Assembly (NCBI GenBank): GCA_020796225.1
Contig: CM036759.1
Span: forward strand, 63,768,590 to 63,832,589
Source of the DNA: Arion vulgaris
Lineage: Eukaryota > Mollusca > Gastropoda > Stylommatophora > Arionidae
Length of the DNA stretch: 64,000 bases
Reading direction: 5' to 3'
Shown: positions 30,801 through 45,800 of the stretch, in pieces
Layout of the letters: the number at the start of each line of letters is the position of its first letter
Numbering within the stretch: position 1 is the first letter of the stretch
The notes under the pieces: model-generated
Databases searched by the model: none
Told to the model about the DNA's origin: nothing
Seen by the model: only the letters and a program-made list of their open reading frames with translations
Made by a program: the position numbers and the translations under genes

Positions 30801-33800
30801 TTCAACTCCCCAACAATCGATGCTGTTGATGCTAGCCTGTCCGCTCTCTCATTACCGTAAACACCCGCATGCCCAGGACACTATATCCACGTAAGCCGCT
30901 GGAGGTTAGAAGCTTCCATAGATGACATCCACTCATACCGAAACCTGCCCTTCTGGATCTTGTAAAGCATCGACTGAGATTTAGATACAACAACGGCCCC
31001 AGTAAATGAAGTCCTAGAGAGCCAATGGAGGACAGCAGTAACTGCCTCAACCTCCATCCTCATGAAGGTAGCATGCAACTAGAAATATCGCCCGAGTGGT
31101 TACCGGGCCCAAATTTGGGGCGTAAAGAATAGAACCACTGTTACCTGCCATGCATGTCGTAAGAGGCGACTAAGGAGGTTTTGGCTGAAATCGGATGCAT
31201 GTGTCCTAAGCGTGTAGAAGTCTATGCGTTCAGGGGCCTACCAAACCAATGTGCAACGTATACACGTTCTTGGCAAAGATCAAACAAATCACAAAGAGTG
31301 ATTAAAATTGGTTGCAAAGAATGAACGCAAAGAAGAAGAAGAACTAGAAATATTCAAGCAGTACCATGTCCCTTACTCAAATGGTTTGGCCACTTGGTGA
31401 GAATGAATCCGAATACATCAGTTGCAAGAGTGTACAGCCTGTAAATGGAATCATCCAGAGGAAGGGGCAGACCAAGAAAAAGATGTATTGAGTTACATAC
31501 ATCTTAAAACTCCATAATACCACAGTATATCAAGCGACTGAGCGTGCACTATCTCGGAAACCGATCATCAGTTAAACCTGCAATGCTTAACGGCACAAAA
31601 GAAGAGAAGGATAAAAGAAAGAAAGAAGCATGTCCCTTGTGGAATGTCGCTTTCATCACAGCCTGCCTGAAAAACTCTGTCTCTTGCAAGTTCTCCTGCC
31701 GCTTCTAGCGTCATGTTCAAGGTTTTTTTTTATACCCTGTTGTCACCTTCATATTGGTTGTCCCCTGCCTCGTACTTCAGGAACCATGCCTTCCATTACT
31801 GTTCTCTTCAAAGCACTTTGATTGTTTAACGGGTCCAAAATATTTCCAGTGTTTAATTTCCAAGACATTATAAGAAAATATTTCCAGTGTTTAATTTCCA
31901 AGACATTATAAGAAAATATTTCCAGTGTTTAATTTCCAAGACATTATAAGAAAATATTTCCAGTGTTTAATTTCCAAGACATTATAAGAAAATATTTCCA
32001 GTGTTTAATTTCCAAGACATTATAAGAAAATATTTCCAGTGTTTAATTTCCAAGACATTATAAGAAAATATTTCCAGTGTTTAATTTCCAAGACATTATA
32101 AGAAAATATTTCCAGTGTTTAATTTCCAAGACATTATAAGAAAATATTTCCAGTGTTTAATTTCCAAGACATTATAAGAAAATATTTCCAGTGTTTAATT
32201 TCCAAGACATTATAAGAAAATATTTCCAGTGTTTAATTTCCAAGACATTATAAGAAAATATTTCCAAGACATTATAAGAAAATATTTCCAAGACATTATA
32301 AGAAAATATTTTGAAGTAAAGCTCCCTGAATAGCAACGGCTCATGTGTTTCCAGGGCCCACGGGAAGCACAGAATAGTAACACTGTGACTTACTTGCAAC
32401 TGAGGTAGGGGTCTATGGAAACTACCCTAGTAAATAAATAGCATCGCAGAAATCGGATGTGTTGGCCTACTTGTAGGCACGTAACTGGTACAACATACAA
32501 TCACTCTTAGGCTCAGATCACATACAAATCACAAAGAGTGGTTAACAAGTGGTCAGTAGGGAGCGTTCGAAGAAGAAAGAATAGCAAGGGACACTGTTCA
32601 TAAGGAAAGCAAACCTTCATGTAAAAATCAGAAGTGAATTCATGGCGGACGAACGTAAGTAGAAGCAGAAATACTATAACTGTTTACCTCTGGAGCCATA
32701 TCCATAACTTGAGCATAATATTTCTTGGCTTCGTTCGGTTCATTAGATGCCCTCAGGACCCTGGCTAATCCCAGTCTTGGCTGATAAGACTTCACGTTTT
32801 TGTGTGTCTCTCTCACAGCAGCTGGTTCTGTCTCTGGAGCTGTTTCTGTAAATAGCAATAGAAGATGTATTGTTCTATTCTTCTTCTTCTTCAATAAACT
32901 TCTGCTATGTAACTACTCTGGTATGTGTCATAAACAAGGTTTCACCGGTCCCCCATAGTTTATTTTGAAGGGTTGTTCCTGTTCACAAGATTTCCATTCT
33001 CACACTGCTCAGGTTGGGGCGGTCTTGCAGGATGTGCTCTGGGGACTGCTTCGGTGCTCCACAGGTTCTGGCAGCCACGTTCCTCATTCCCATTCTATGA
33101 AGGTGTGCTCTGAGACCGCAGTGTCCCATTCGAAGTCTGAAGACTGTGGTCTGCACTTTTCTTTTTTAATTTATTAATGTTGTCATGCTCTGGGTTGTAT
33201 CCTCTGTTTAGTTTTCTGCACATCATTTTTCTGGACTCTCTTTCAGAAGCATATTAGTCTATGACTTAAGAGTAAAGAGTAGGAAAAGAGGAAGATCATG
33301 AAGAAGATGGATTCAGGTAATAGATGATTTGAGCATGAGGGCAGTGTAGTTGGCACATCTGAACTATGAGAGTTAGACAATTCAGATGGATTATTAGGCT
33401 GGCAAAGTTATAATCAGAATAAGCAATTGGAAGATGATCTTGTCCTTCGCTGCTGCTCAATGTCTACACAATGAGACCAGTTCTCTGGATGTATGTTGTT
33501 GTGTTTGTTAGTTCATCAAGGCCTCCAAAGAGCTTTGCATGGATATTTGTCTCTGTTGGCCAGTGTTGTGGGATGATGAAGATGAGGTGAACACTATATC
33601 TCCATATACAGATACCATACACATATACCATACACAGATACCATACACGGATATCATACACGGATACCATACACAGATACCATACACAGATACCATACAC
33701 AGATACCATACACAGATATTCATGATATTATTTACCTGTTTTTAAGCTGGGTTGTGCCGCAGGCTGTTGCGCAGGGGCAGCTGGGGTCTTTCCACCCTAA

Positions 33801-36800
33801 AAAAATAATCTTTTTTAAATAAATAGAAAACTGGTTCAAATCTATGTCCCTGCACTCATACCATCCCTTAGGTGCTCAACACCTTACAGCTTTTTTTCAA
33901 AATATCGGTGGCAAAACACTTCTATAATACCTCTGTTGACAATTTTGAAACATTTTCCACAACTCTTAAAAGTTCCAATGATAGACTTCAACTAGATAGA
34001 CTAGGGAATCGACCATACTAGAAATTGAATCTGCCTGCTAGTGATTGAATCCATGCTTCTGCTACAGTGGTACTACTTGCTGTGCTACGTCATCTCCCTG
34101 AAAGAGTTCTCTGACAAAGTGGTTAAACAGTTTGTCTTGCACTCTTAACGCATCGAGTTAACGCATCCAGACAACACCACTTGGTTCACTAGATAACTTT
34201 TTTCCAGAGATACGTTAGGATTGTTGCTAGAGTTATGGAGAGCATTGTGCAATACTCTCTGCAGGCATTTCTGCTCTTGGCATGTAGTATATCATTTCTT
34301 CTCTCGGCAGGTGGCAAGCCATTTCTTCTCTCGGCAGCTGGCAAGTTATTTCTTCTCTCGGCAGGTGGCAAGCCATTTCTTCTCTCGGCAGGTGGCAAGC
34401 CATTTCTTCTCTCGGCAGGTGGCAAGCCATTTCTTCTCTCGGCAGGTGGCAAGCCATTTCTTCTCTCGGCAGGTGGCAAGCCATTTCTTCTCTCGGCAGG
34501 TGGCAAGCCATTTCTTCTCTCGGCAGGTGGCAAGCCATTTCTTCTCTCGGCAGGTGGCAAGCCATTTCTTCTCTCGGCAGGTGGCAAGCCATTTCTTCTC
34601 TCGGCAGGTGGCAAGCCATTTCTTCTCTCGGCAGGTGGCAAGCTATTTCTGCTCTTGGCAGGTGGCAAGCCATTTCTTCTCTCGGCAGGTGGCAAGCCAT
34701 TTCTGCTCTTGGCATGTAGTATATCATTTCTGCTCTTGGCATGTAGTATATCATTTCTGCTCTTGCCATGTAGTATGCCATTTCTTCTCTTGTCATGTAG
34801 TATATCATTTCTGCTCTTGCCATGTAGTATGCCATTTCTTCTCTTGGCATGTAGTATGCCATTTCTTCAGAGAGTGATACAATGTCATGGGGAAACCTGG
34901 TATAATGAGGTCAATGCTTCACCCCCTCTTCCCCAAACAAATATAATATTAATTAAATAATTTTGATATACTAACTTTTCTGTTAAGCTCTTTTTAAAAC
35001 CATTTATAGATATGCACACTCTTCATTAACCATTTAGCTGCTAAAGACGTATATATACGTTTTTCCTATTCACTGCTAAAGACACATTAACATGTCTGTT
35101 ATTATCTCTCCTCTGTGGGCTAAAGATGTGTTAACACGTTATACATTGCTACTGTCACTGCTATAGGCGTACATTCACGTTTGTGACCTAGAAACAAAGA
35201 GTAGCTATTTTTAGCTCAGCCTTCAGAAAGTATGTAGCAGCGAAAGGGTTAAGATATACACTCTTCATAAAGATATACCCACTTTTCACAAAGATATACC
35301 CACTCTTCATAAAGATATACCCACTCTTCATAAAGATATACCCACTCTTTATGAAGATATACCCAATTTTTTAATGGGATACATACTTTTCATTAAAGAC
35401 ATACTCACTCTTCATAAAGATATATACGCTCTTCAAAATATAATGATCTGATCTGTTTTGTTGAGGCCTTTTAGGAAAAAATTTGGTGTTTGTCTTCCAG
35501 TCTACCGTAGATTTTCTCTGTATAAGGGTTTTGACCTCTTCAAAAGGCAAAACCACTATTTGTGATTTTAACCTCTTGAGTACACCTGCATTGAAATGCT
35601 AATTTGATACACTGAGACAAACTCACTGGCTAACGAAACAACACTTGACAGAAAACTACACAGACCTCTGTGTGAGCTACAAAAGACAGTGAAGTGCATA
35701 CAAGAGACAACATTGAATATATAGACAATATTTCAAGCGAATGAAAGGAAGGAAGGAAATGCTAATTTGCATTAAAGTTGCGATATTTGCATCTTTGGGA
35801 CCAGCGCATCCTATTTCTGCATGCTATTTGATCGAGTACACTCTCCCTACCCTGTGACAGCCTACACACTGTCTATAAGCCAGCACCAATGATTTCTCTC
35901 AGTAGTGCTTCCCACTTCAATGCCTACTTTGTGATTCTTTGATAATTTATTCTTAAAGTATGTCCAACATATCTTCATCTTCTCAGAGTATGTCCAACAT
36001 TTCTTCACAGAGTATGCCTAACATATCTCCATCTTCTCAGAGTATGTCCAACATATCTCCATCTTCTCAGAGTATGTCCAACATATCTCACATCCATACA
36101 AAGCCCTCAAACCTTCTTTCCATGTCTGCAGTGAGTGCCCATGTCTCACATCCATACAAAAGTCTGAATTCTTCTTTCCATGTCTGCAGTGACTTTTCAA
36201 CATATCTCACATCCATACAAAAGTCTAAATCCTTCTTTCCATGTCTGCAGTGACTTTTCAACATACCTACATCCATACAAAAGTCTAAATCCTTCTTTCC
36301 ATGTCTGCAGGGACTTTTCAACATACCTCACATCCATACAAAAGTCTAAATCCTTCTTTCCATGTCTGCAGTGACTTTTCAACATACCTTACATCCATAC
36401 AAAAGTCTAAATCCTTCTTTCCATGTCTGCAGTGACTGTTCAACTCGCCCATCCATGCAAAAGCCTGAATCCTCTTTTTTTCACCTATGTGTTGCCGGGG
36501 CTCACAAGGGGAGCAAAGAATAGTAAAACTACAACCTACAAGGCATGTTGCAAGGGACAACTGAGGTAGGGACCTAGGGAAGCTAAACTAGTAAATAAAA
36601 AGCATCGTAGAAATCTATGTGTTGGCCTACTTGTAGCCGCATAACTGGCTCAACATAAGATTGCTCTTAGATTCAGATCACATCCAAATCACAAAGAGTG
36701 GCTTAACAAGTGATCAATATAGAACATTCAAAGAAGAAGGAGAATCCTTTTTTTCTATGTCTGTAGTGAGTGCCCAACTTTCACATCCATACAAAAGAAC

Positions 36801-39800
36801 AGATACAGATAATATCAATGATCGTGATTTGATTTGTTTGATGCTAATTTTACTTTTTCAAATTACATTCAACCAAGACAAGGAAGCTGCAGCCATCTTG
36901 AATCATATCATTATCTCTTTTCTAGAATTGTCATGGCTACATATTTTTATTTATACAATAATGAATACAAATCTAGAAGTACCAATTCACACAGACAGTA
37001 ACGACAGTTTGTTCAAGGATATTTGTGCTACATACTTTGGCAGTTCCATTTGCAGCAGGACTTCCTTTTGCAGCAGTAGCACCTCGACCTGCAGGACTTG
37101 GAGAAAGAAAACATTTTATATATATATATATTATAAATATGTGTGCGTACACATTGTTATTATACATATTGCGTTTTCTATAACATAATGATTGATAGGA
37201 CCATCATAATTAAACTTCGGTGCATAGCCATGTGCTCCGATCTCTTTTATACAGAAAACCTCGGCAGAAATGCAAAACTCAGTAGTGTAGCACCGGCAAT
37301 GGTACCCGATGTAACTTAGAAGATGATGAAAATATTTTGTAGAACTTTAATTTTTGTAATCTTTCGAATTAATTTTGCTTGAGCAGTGGCTTTCCAGCCC
37401 GCTCTTCTCGATTTTTAACTTCTTTTACATGCTCAACTTGAACTTGAAACCTACACTTTATCGTCCGTCTCTGATAGGACTAGGAACTCTCTTTCTCCTA
37501 CACTGAGATTAGAGATTTCAGGAGAAATATTCTGATAGCTCCACGAGGTATAATTATATAACATGACTTTATATAACCCTAATTTAAGTCACATAAAGTA
37601 GGATGCAAGATATGTTTTTTAAAAATAGTTCTCAAATAAATTCAATGAAAATATCACTTTTAACATTTTACAATGGTGTTTCAGATTTTATAAATTAGAT
37701 TTCATCTGGTTTGTGGAGAATGTCCTATATGGGAGATCTGTTGGAGATACATTGCAACCAAAGTTTGATGTGAAGATGGCATCTGCTGGGAGATCTGTTG
37801 GAGATACATTGCAACCAAAGTTTGATGTGAAGATGACATCTACTGGGAGATCTCATGGAGATCCATTGTAACCAAAGTTTGATATGAAGATGGCATCTGC
37901 TGGGAAATCTGTTGGAGATACATTGTAACGAAAGTTTGATGTGAAGATGGCATCTACTCGGAGATCTGTTGGAGATCCATTGCAACCAAAGTTCGATGTG
38001 AAGATGGCATCTGCTAGGAGATCTGTTGGAGATCCATTGCACCAAAGTTTGATGTGAAGATGGCATCTGCTGGGAGATTTGTTGGAGATCCATTGCAACC
38101 AAAGTTTGATGTGAAGATGACATCTACTGGGAGATCTGTTGAAGATACATTGCAACCAAAGTTTGATATGAAGATGACATCTGCTGGGAGATCTGTTGGA
38201 GATACATTATAACCAAAGTTTGATGTGAAGATGGCATCTGCTGGAAGATCTGTTGGAGATACATTGCAACCAAAGTTTGATGTGAAGATATCTGCTGGGA
38301 GATCTGTTGGAGATACATTGCAACCAAAGTTTGATGTGAAGATGACATCTACTGGGAGATCTGATGGAGATACATTGTAACCAAAGTTTGATATGAAGAT
38401 GGCATCTGCTGGGAAATCTGTTGGAGATACATTGTAATGAAAGTTTGATGTGAAGATGGCATCTACTCGGAGATCTGTTGGAGATCCATTGCAACCAAAG
38501 TTCGATGTGAAGATGGCATCTGCTGGGAGATCTGTTGGAGATCCATTGCACCAAAGTTTGATGTGAAGATGGCATCTGCTGGGAGATTTGTTGGAGATCC
38601 ATTGCAACCAAAGTTTGATGTGAAGATGACATCTACTGGGAGATCTGTTGAAGATACATTGCAACCAAAGTTTGATATGAAGATGGCATCTGCTGGGAGA
38701 TCTGTTGGAGATACATTATAACCAAAGTTTGATGTGAAGATGGCATCTGCTGGAAGATCTGTTGGAGATACATTGCAACCAAAGTTTGATGTGAAGATGA
38801 TATCTGCTGGGAGATCTGTTGGAGATACATTGCAACCAAAGTTTGATGTGAAGATATCTGCTGGGAGATCTGTTGGAGATACATTGCAACCAAAGTTTGA
38901 TGTGAAGATGACATCTACTGGGAGATCTGATGGAGATACATTGTAACCAAAGTTTGATATGAAGATGGCATCTGCTGGGAAATCTGTTGGAGATACATTG
39001 TAATGAAAGTTTGATGTGAAGATGGCATCTACTCGGAGATCTGTTGGAGATCCATTGCAACCAAAGTTCGATGTGAAGATGGCATCTGCTGGGAGATCTG
39101 TTGGAGATCCATTGCACCAAAGTTTGATGTGAAGATGGCATCTGCTGGGAGATTTGTTGGAGATCCATTGCAACCAAAGTTTGATGTGAAGATGACATCT
39201 ACTGGGAGATCTGTTGAAGATACATTGCAACCAAAGTTTGATATGAAGATGGCATCTGCTGGGAGATCTGTTGGAGATACATTGTAACCAAAGTTTGATG
39301 TGAAGATGACATCTACTGGGAGATCTGTTGGAGATACATTGTAACCAAAGTTTGATGTGAAGCTGGGAGATCTGTTGGAGATACATTGTAACCAAAGTTT
39401 GATGTGAAGCTGGGAGATCTGTTGGAGATACATTGTAACCAAAGTTTGATGTGAAGATGACATCTACTGGGAGATCTGTTGGAGATACATTGTAACCAAA
39501 GTTTGATGTGAAGCTGGGAGATCTGTTGGAGATACATTGCAACCAAAGTTTGATGTGAAGATGACATCTACTGGGAGATCTGTTGAAGATACATTGTAAC
39601 CAAAGTTTGATGTGAAGCTGGGAGATCTGTTGGAGATACATTGTAACCAAAGTTTGATGTGAAGATGGCATCTACTGGGAAATCTGTTGGAGATACATTG
39701 TAACCAAAGTTTGATGTGAAGATGGCATCTACTGGGAGATCTGTTGGAGATCCATTGTAACCAAAGTTTGATGTGAAGATGGCATCTACTGGGAAATCTG

Positions 39801-42800
39801 TTGGAGATACATTGTAACCAAAGTTTGATGTGAAGATGGCATCTACTGGGAGATCTGTTGAAGATACATTGTAACCAAAGTTTGATGTGAAGCTGGGAGA
39901 TCTGTTGGAGATACATTGTAACCAAAGTTTGATGTGAAGATGACATCTACTGGGAGATCTGTTGAAGATACATTGTAACCAAAGTTTGATGTGAAGCTGG
40001 GAGATCTGTTGGAGATACATTGTAACCAAAGTTTGATGTGAAGATGACATCTACTGGGAGATCTGTTGAAGATACATTGTAACCAAAGTTTGATGTGAAG
40101 CTGGGAGATCTGTTGGAGATACATTGTAACTAAAGTTTGATGTGAAGATGGCATCTACTCAATTAATCAGTGTTATTTGGTTACTGAACCAATGTCATTA
40201 CACTTTGGGCAGACCCATAGGTGCTCAGTCTTCCTCAAACAGGTATTGAAGGGTGTGCATATTGATGGTTCCTGTGGCTCGCTGGTTAAACACACATTTC
40301 ACTCTGTCACTCAAGAATTCAGTTCTGCTTGTACAACGTGTAGTTTCAAACTTCTTAAATCTCTGCGGAGATTCAATATCAATTTTCATGTCTTCATCCA
40401 ACAGGCATCCCCCTATCCATCTTCAACTTCTCAACGACAATTCTGTTGATGCGTCTGTCCACTTTTTGATTACCCACAAATACCCATGTATCCTGGATAC
40501 CATTTTTTTAGTTGCGATGAATTCAGGCATAGTCAATGGGAAAAAACTAGTTATGTAGAAAGCAACATCATGCAAAGATGCAGAATCTTTTGAAAAGATT
40601 CTTATGGATAAGCTGAAAGTCAAGAGAGAAAAGCGCAAACTCAGTAAAACACTTGCCATTTTACCGTCGTAAAGACAAAAAAAGCCATAGATATATTTAT
40701 ACAAAAAGTAAGGAGTTATATTCCTACAGTCCTATAAGTAACTCATTTGTACAAATTTTTGTTCTATTGGAAAATATTTGTCTAGGATATTAGGAGAGGG
40801 AGGGGAGGGGTGGGGGTTAGAACAAACAAACCAAGTCTATTAAATAAATGACTTTGTTACAGAAACAACAATGAAAATTGACATAATGTTAGAAAAAATG
40901 TTGGCACTATGTTATACTAAAATCTAATATAAATGTTAGTGACAAGTTGCAGCACTATATTCCAGTTAGCTTATTCTAGCCATTGGATTATCATCACTGC
41001 ACATCAAACGAATTAGTCCATAAGTGCTCCAATCTCCTCAGTATGTCTCTCAGCATGTGGCGACTAATGATAACAGTCCTAGTTTAGTTTAGTAGTCGGA
41101 TCATCATCACTGTACATCAAACCAATTAGTCTATAAGTGCTACAATGTCCTCCTCAGTATGTCTCTCAGTGTATGGCAACAACAATTGTTCTTTGTTGTT
41201 TTACTATTATTCTTTGGGTACCAGCATAGTGTTCTTGTCTAGCTACACCACATTTGACTTGGTATTTTTGAAGTCTGGTTAAGGTTGTAAATTCACCACT
41301 ATTACTTGAATCATTTGCATGACCTCTCTCCCTTAGGGAATTCAGAATATCAGCCGGCCCATTGCTCACCCATATTTTTACAGCAGCCACACCTGCAAGC
41401 CTATCGGAAATATATTTTCTATTGGAAATAGAAAAGTATAAGAGAGAGAAGCAATCTATCGACAGGGCAATCTATTTAAAAAAATTAGTGAAAAGTTAAG
41501 TAAAAAATATTGTCTAGTTTACTTAGCTGCTATAAAGTAGTGGTTTGTACATTTGATTTGCAGGCATGTGGTCCAGGTTCACTTCCATAATGGGAGTGAC
41601 ATTTTGTCAGACTTAACAGCTTTTAGATAGACCAATACTCATTTGGGTACCACAGAAGCATGGGGAAGTAATTTGGTACCACAGAAGCATGGGGAAGTAA
41701 TTTGGGTACCACAGAAGCATGGGGAAGTAAAGGATGCCAACCTGATGTTGACCACATCACCCATCGTGTGAAGATGGACAAGAAAAAAATACAGGCTATA
41801 CACTATATCCCTAATATACCTCATGGTATGAAAATTCTTTTTATCGGGAGGGGTATGGAACTGTTCTACCACAGAATATTAATGGCAGAAAAAACTGCAT
41901 AAAAACTGAGACAGTTCTTACAAAAGTATAGTGACAGATGGTGTGAATGTTTCTGCGGCAAAGTCTTTGTCAGGACCGTTTGACATCAAATATTTCTATA
42001 ATACCAATAATGGTACATCTTTTGAGCAAACATAGAATTATTTCTTTGTTATGTGGGGGGATTAACTCTTTACATGTCAATTGCCGCACACTGTACAACA
42101 ATGTGTTTTCTTGTTGAATGCCATTCACCATACACTGCACCATTCAAGTTGTTTCCCCTTATACAAGTCTCTCTAGTTTTACTTCTACTATTTTGACTTC
42201 TACTACTTTTTAACCTTGTTATTCTAATAGATGGTTCAGTTTTCTTTAAATAGTTTATAGTAAGATATATATATATATATATATGTTTATTTATTAACGA
42301 GTAGTTACAATTGTTTTCTTTAAATGTTTTTTTGGCCTCATTTGAATTAACCGTGTACAACTGAGGAAATAACTGCGTACGGAAAGAGTTAAATCCTCTT
42401 TATAGAGAGGCATGCCGTTTTCAACCTAATAACAATTTTTATTGGGCTATCTTAAAGCGTGTAGACCACTAACCACAACAACAACAAAAGAATTACCTCT
42501 TTGCTGAGAAATGAGAGTGCAAAAGAAGAGGATGATGAAAAACTTACAAAATGGCAATATAACAACGGTATTATAGCATTATTTAGCTATCAAAATAAAT
42601 TTAAAAAACACAAAGCATAAATTAAAAAAACATGTTTGCTACAAGCCAGAGGGTGACAAGAAATAAAGCAACTTGGCTGCTACTGAATCACACACAGAAA
42701 TTAATGTTTCAAAGAAAAAGTTTAACTTATCCCGTCTGGCCTGAGGCACACAAATGTGTTTGGACTTATCTCCCTTTGCTAGGGTATTGGCAGAGGAATC

Positions 42801-45800
42801 TTCCACAACTTTCCCTCTGCCTGCCCCCACTCTACCTTGACCTGCTCCAGGTGCTGCAACTCCTTTAGCAGCATTTGATGCTGATCCATTTGATGCTGAT
42901 CCAGTTGATGCTGCTGGTAAGGTTACACCTTTAGAGTCTACTGTAGCTGGGGCTGCTTTCTTGTTAGTGTTTTCTGCTGACATCAGCTCAGACCACCATT
43001 TCTGCTCTGTGGAGAAAATATATGCTGGTGAAAATAAAATAAAAATCGTTGCATATCCTTTACAGGATGTTGCCATCTTCTTTTTTGTCATCACACTGTT
43101 ACCGGATTTTTGTCCACTGTTGTGGTTTTCTGTTTTTGTCTTGCGTTGTTCTGGTGGCTTGGGTGATTGTTATTTTTGCACTTTGACAGGATTCTGCTAT
43201 GCCATCTAGCCATCTCTTTCGTGGTCTTCCTCTCACATTCTTTCCTAATGTTCTGTCACCATCAAACACAGTAAATGAGTCGTTGATTTTCTAGTCACTA
43301 CTTATACGTTCAAATCAAGACATCAGGTAAAAAAGTAGGTACAACATCAGGTCTGAACTTCATCAAGAAACAACAAATTAAATGGTTTGGCCACATTAGC
43401 AGATTACCAACAGACAGTGCACCTCAAAAGAGCAATGTTGCTCCGATACAATGGATACAAAGCAAAGGCCTGCCATGCACAAGGTGGACCTCAGAGATAA
43501 CAGAGGTGACGAAAGACACTATTTATGTAGCGTACACAAGGGCTCGTTCTAGAAATCTCTTCTTATCCTGACACTGTGAAGCAAAACAGGATTAGAGAAA
43601 AGAAAGAAAGAAAGACTTATATGTTCAGTAGTTTGTCATTGATTTCTGAACGATGAGGTCTATTTTTACCATTCATAAAAATCTACGTGAACAAATTTGC
43701 TTCCAAATAGCCCACTATATAATACTTGCAATGAGTGTAAAAAACACAAAGAAAATATAGACTAGCATTACTCACTAGTGATCTGTTCAAGAGGATTTCC
43801 AATGCTACTTTTCCCTTCCAATGCAATGCTTGCCTCAAATGATGATCTAGCATCCTTGAGTTTTTGACCAACTTCCTTTCCTTCTGGGCTGTTCTCACAA
43901 AGAGCAAATTGGGCTGAACCAAGTAGGAACAGCACATAATTCACACAAGGTTGAATTTTTACCAGTTTTTGACATGTCTGAGGAAAATGGAAAAAAAGTA
44001 GTTTGTGAATGTTTTCCATTTTTTGGTCTAATTACTTCAACCCATTTGTCATTCTAAATAAACAAGCTGTTGCTATGATAAGGTTCATAGTCAACTCTAG
44101 GTCTAAGCTTGCTGCTAGGATAAAGTTCATAGTCTTTTCTAGGTTCTGTGGCATTTCTTTATTTCTAAATATATATTTTTGGTCCAGTATTCTCTCTCCA
44201 ATAAGTTTAGTTTGGCACATATAGTACGGAGGTGTTAACTTTTGGTAACTGCATGTTACCTGGAGTCTGTTAAAGTTATGGAGATGTCAACTTTTGCTAA
44301 GTGCATGTTAACTGGAGTCTGTTAAAGTTATGGAGATGTCATCTTTTCTAAGTGCATGTTACCTGGAGTCTGTTAATATTATGGAGATGTCATCTTTTGC
44401 TAAGTGCATGTTAACTGGAGTCTGTTAATATTATGGAGATGTCATCTTTTGCTAAGTGCATGTTAACTGGAGTCTGTTAATATTATGGAGATGTCATCTT
44501 TTCTAAGTGCATGTTACCTGGAGTCTGTTAATATTATGGAGATGTCATCTTTTGCTAAGTGCATGTTAACTGGAGTCTGTTAATATTATGGAGATGTCAT
44601 CTTTTACTAAGTGCATGTTAACTGGAGTCTGTTAATATTATGGAGATGTCAACTTTTGCTAAGTGCATGTTAACTGGAGTCTGTTAATATTATGGAGATG
44701 TCATCTTTTACTAAGTGCATGTTAACTGGAGTCTGTTAATGTTGCAGAGATGTCAACTTTTGCTAAGTGCATGTTAACTGGAGTCTGTTAATATTATGGA
44801 GATGTCATCTTTTACTAAGTGCATGTTAACTGGAGTCTGTTAATGTTGCGGAGATGTCAACTTTTGCTAAGTGCATGTTCATCAAACTATGTTAATATTA
44901 ATGCCCTAAATTATTTCTTCTCCTGCTATGATTTCAGGTGCCTAGAGTCATGGCACCTAATACTGCACCTCTGACTGATTTTTATGTGAAGATTTGCTTT
45001 CATATCACCAGTGGCCCTCGCCATTCAGATACACCTTATTCAACCTTCAGAGGTACTTGCAATTTAGATCCACAAGTAAAGGATCAGAATTTCCTGTAGT
45101 CCATCCACATACTGTGTGCACATCAAGAATTATTGGTCTAAGCTGGCCTTGAACCTTGGAATTTCCATGACAAGTGGTTACTAGGACAGCGTGTTATCAA
45201 TTTCACTATCAGCTACCCCTTGCTCTCCTCCTCCCCATTTCTAAAGTAGTCAAACAATGAGCCAAATAAAAAATTTTCTTTACCCTTTCCTGCAACTCCA
45301 GAAGTCTGGCATTACCAGAGATGGTCGAGTTGAAAATAAGAGCTGACAGGCTTTGACATCTGGAAGCTATAAGAGTTTCATTCCCAGTCTGTTGCTGTAT
45401 CAGCAGTTCAAGCAGCTGTGCATGAGCATCCACCAGAACCCACTCTACTTGCTTGTATAGATCACCACGGCAGATTCTGGGCAAGATCTGAGTTGCTAAC
45501 AGTGCAGCTCTAAGATTGAGAAGATGGAAATGGGATAAATATTACTATACTGCCATAACCACTACTACTATTGCTATGTTTACTACCACTACCATTACCA
45601 CTACTACTACCACTACTACCAACACTACTGCTATCACTACTACTACCACTACTACCAACACTACTGCTATCACTACTACTACCACTGCTACTACCACTAC
45701 CACAACCCCTACTACTCTACTACTACTACAACTACTACCACTACTACTATCACTATTACTACAACCACTATTACTACTACTACTATAATTACCACTACTA

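Noticed and set aside
34189..34960. Repetitive ORFs of 168-241 residues on both strands
   Set aside because: 27-bp array within a SINE; a period divisible by three keeps frames open.
35565..35810. Another TTAA element starting TTAACCTCTTGAGTAC
   Set aside because: The left end resembles the other TTAA elements, but I found no convincing inverted right end with TTAA.
38463..39671. 402-residue open frame on the - strand
   Set aside because: 57-bp array I; deletions in units shift frames at random and related ORFs appear in all three - frames.
42070..42360. 96-residue ORF inside the 323-bp TTAA element as a transposase
   Set aside because: No piggyBac or other transposase motif; largely simple sequence.
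42639..43094. Whole 151-residue - strand frame as one exon
   Set aside because: Only 42836-43006 keeps phase with both neighbouring exons; the rest runs into intron on both sides.
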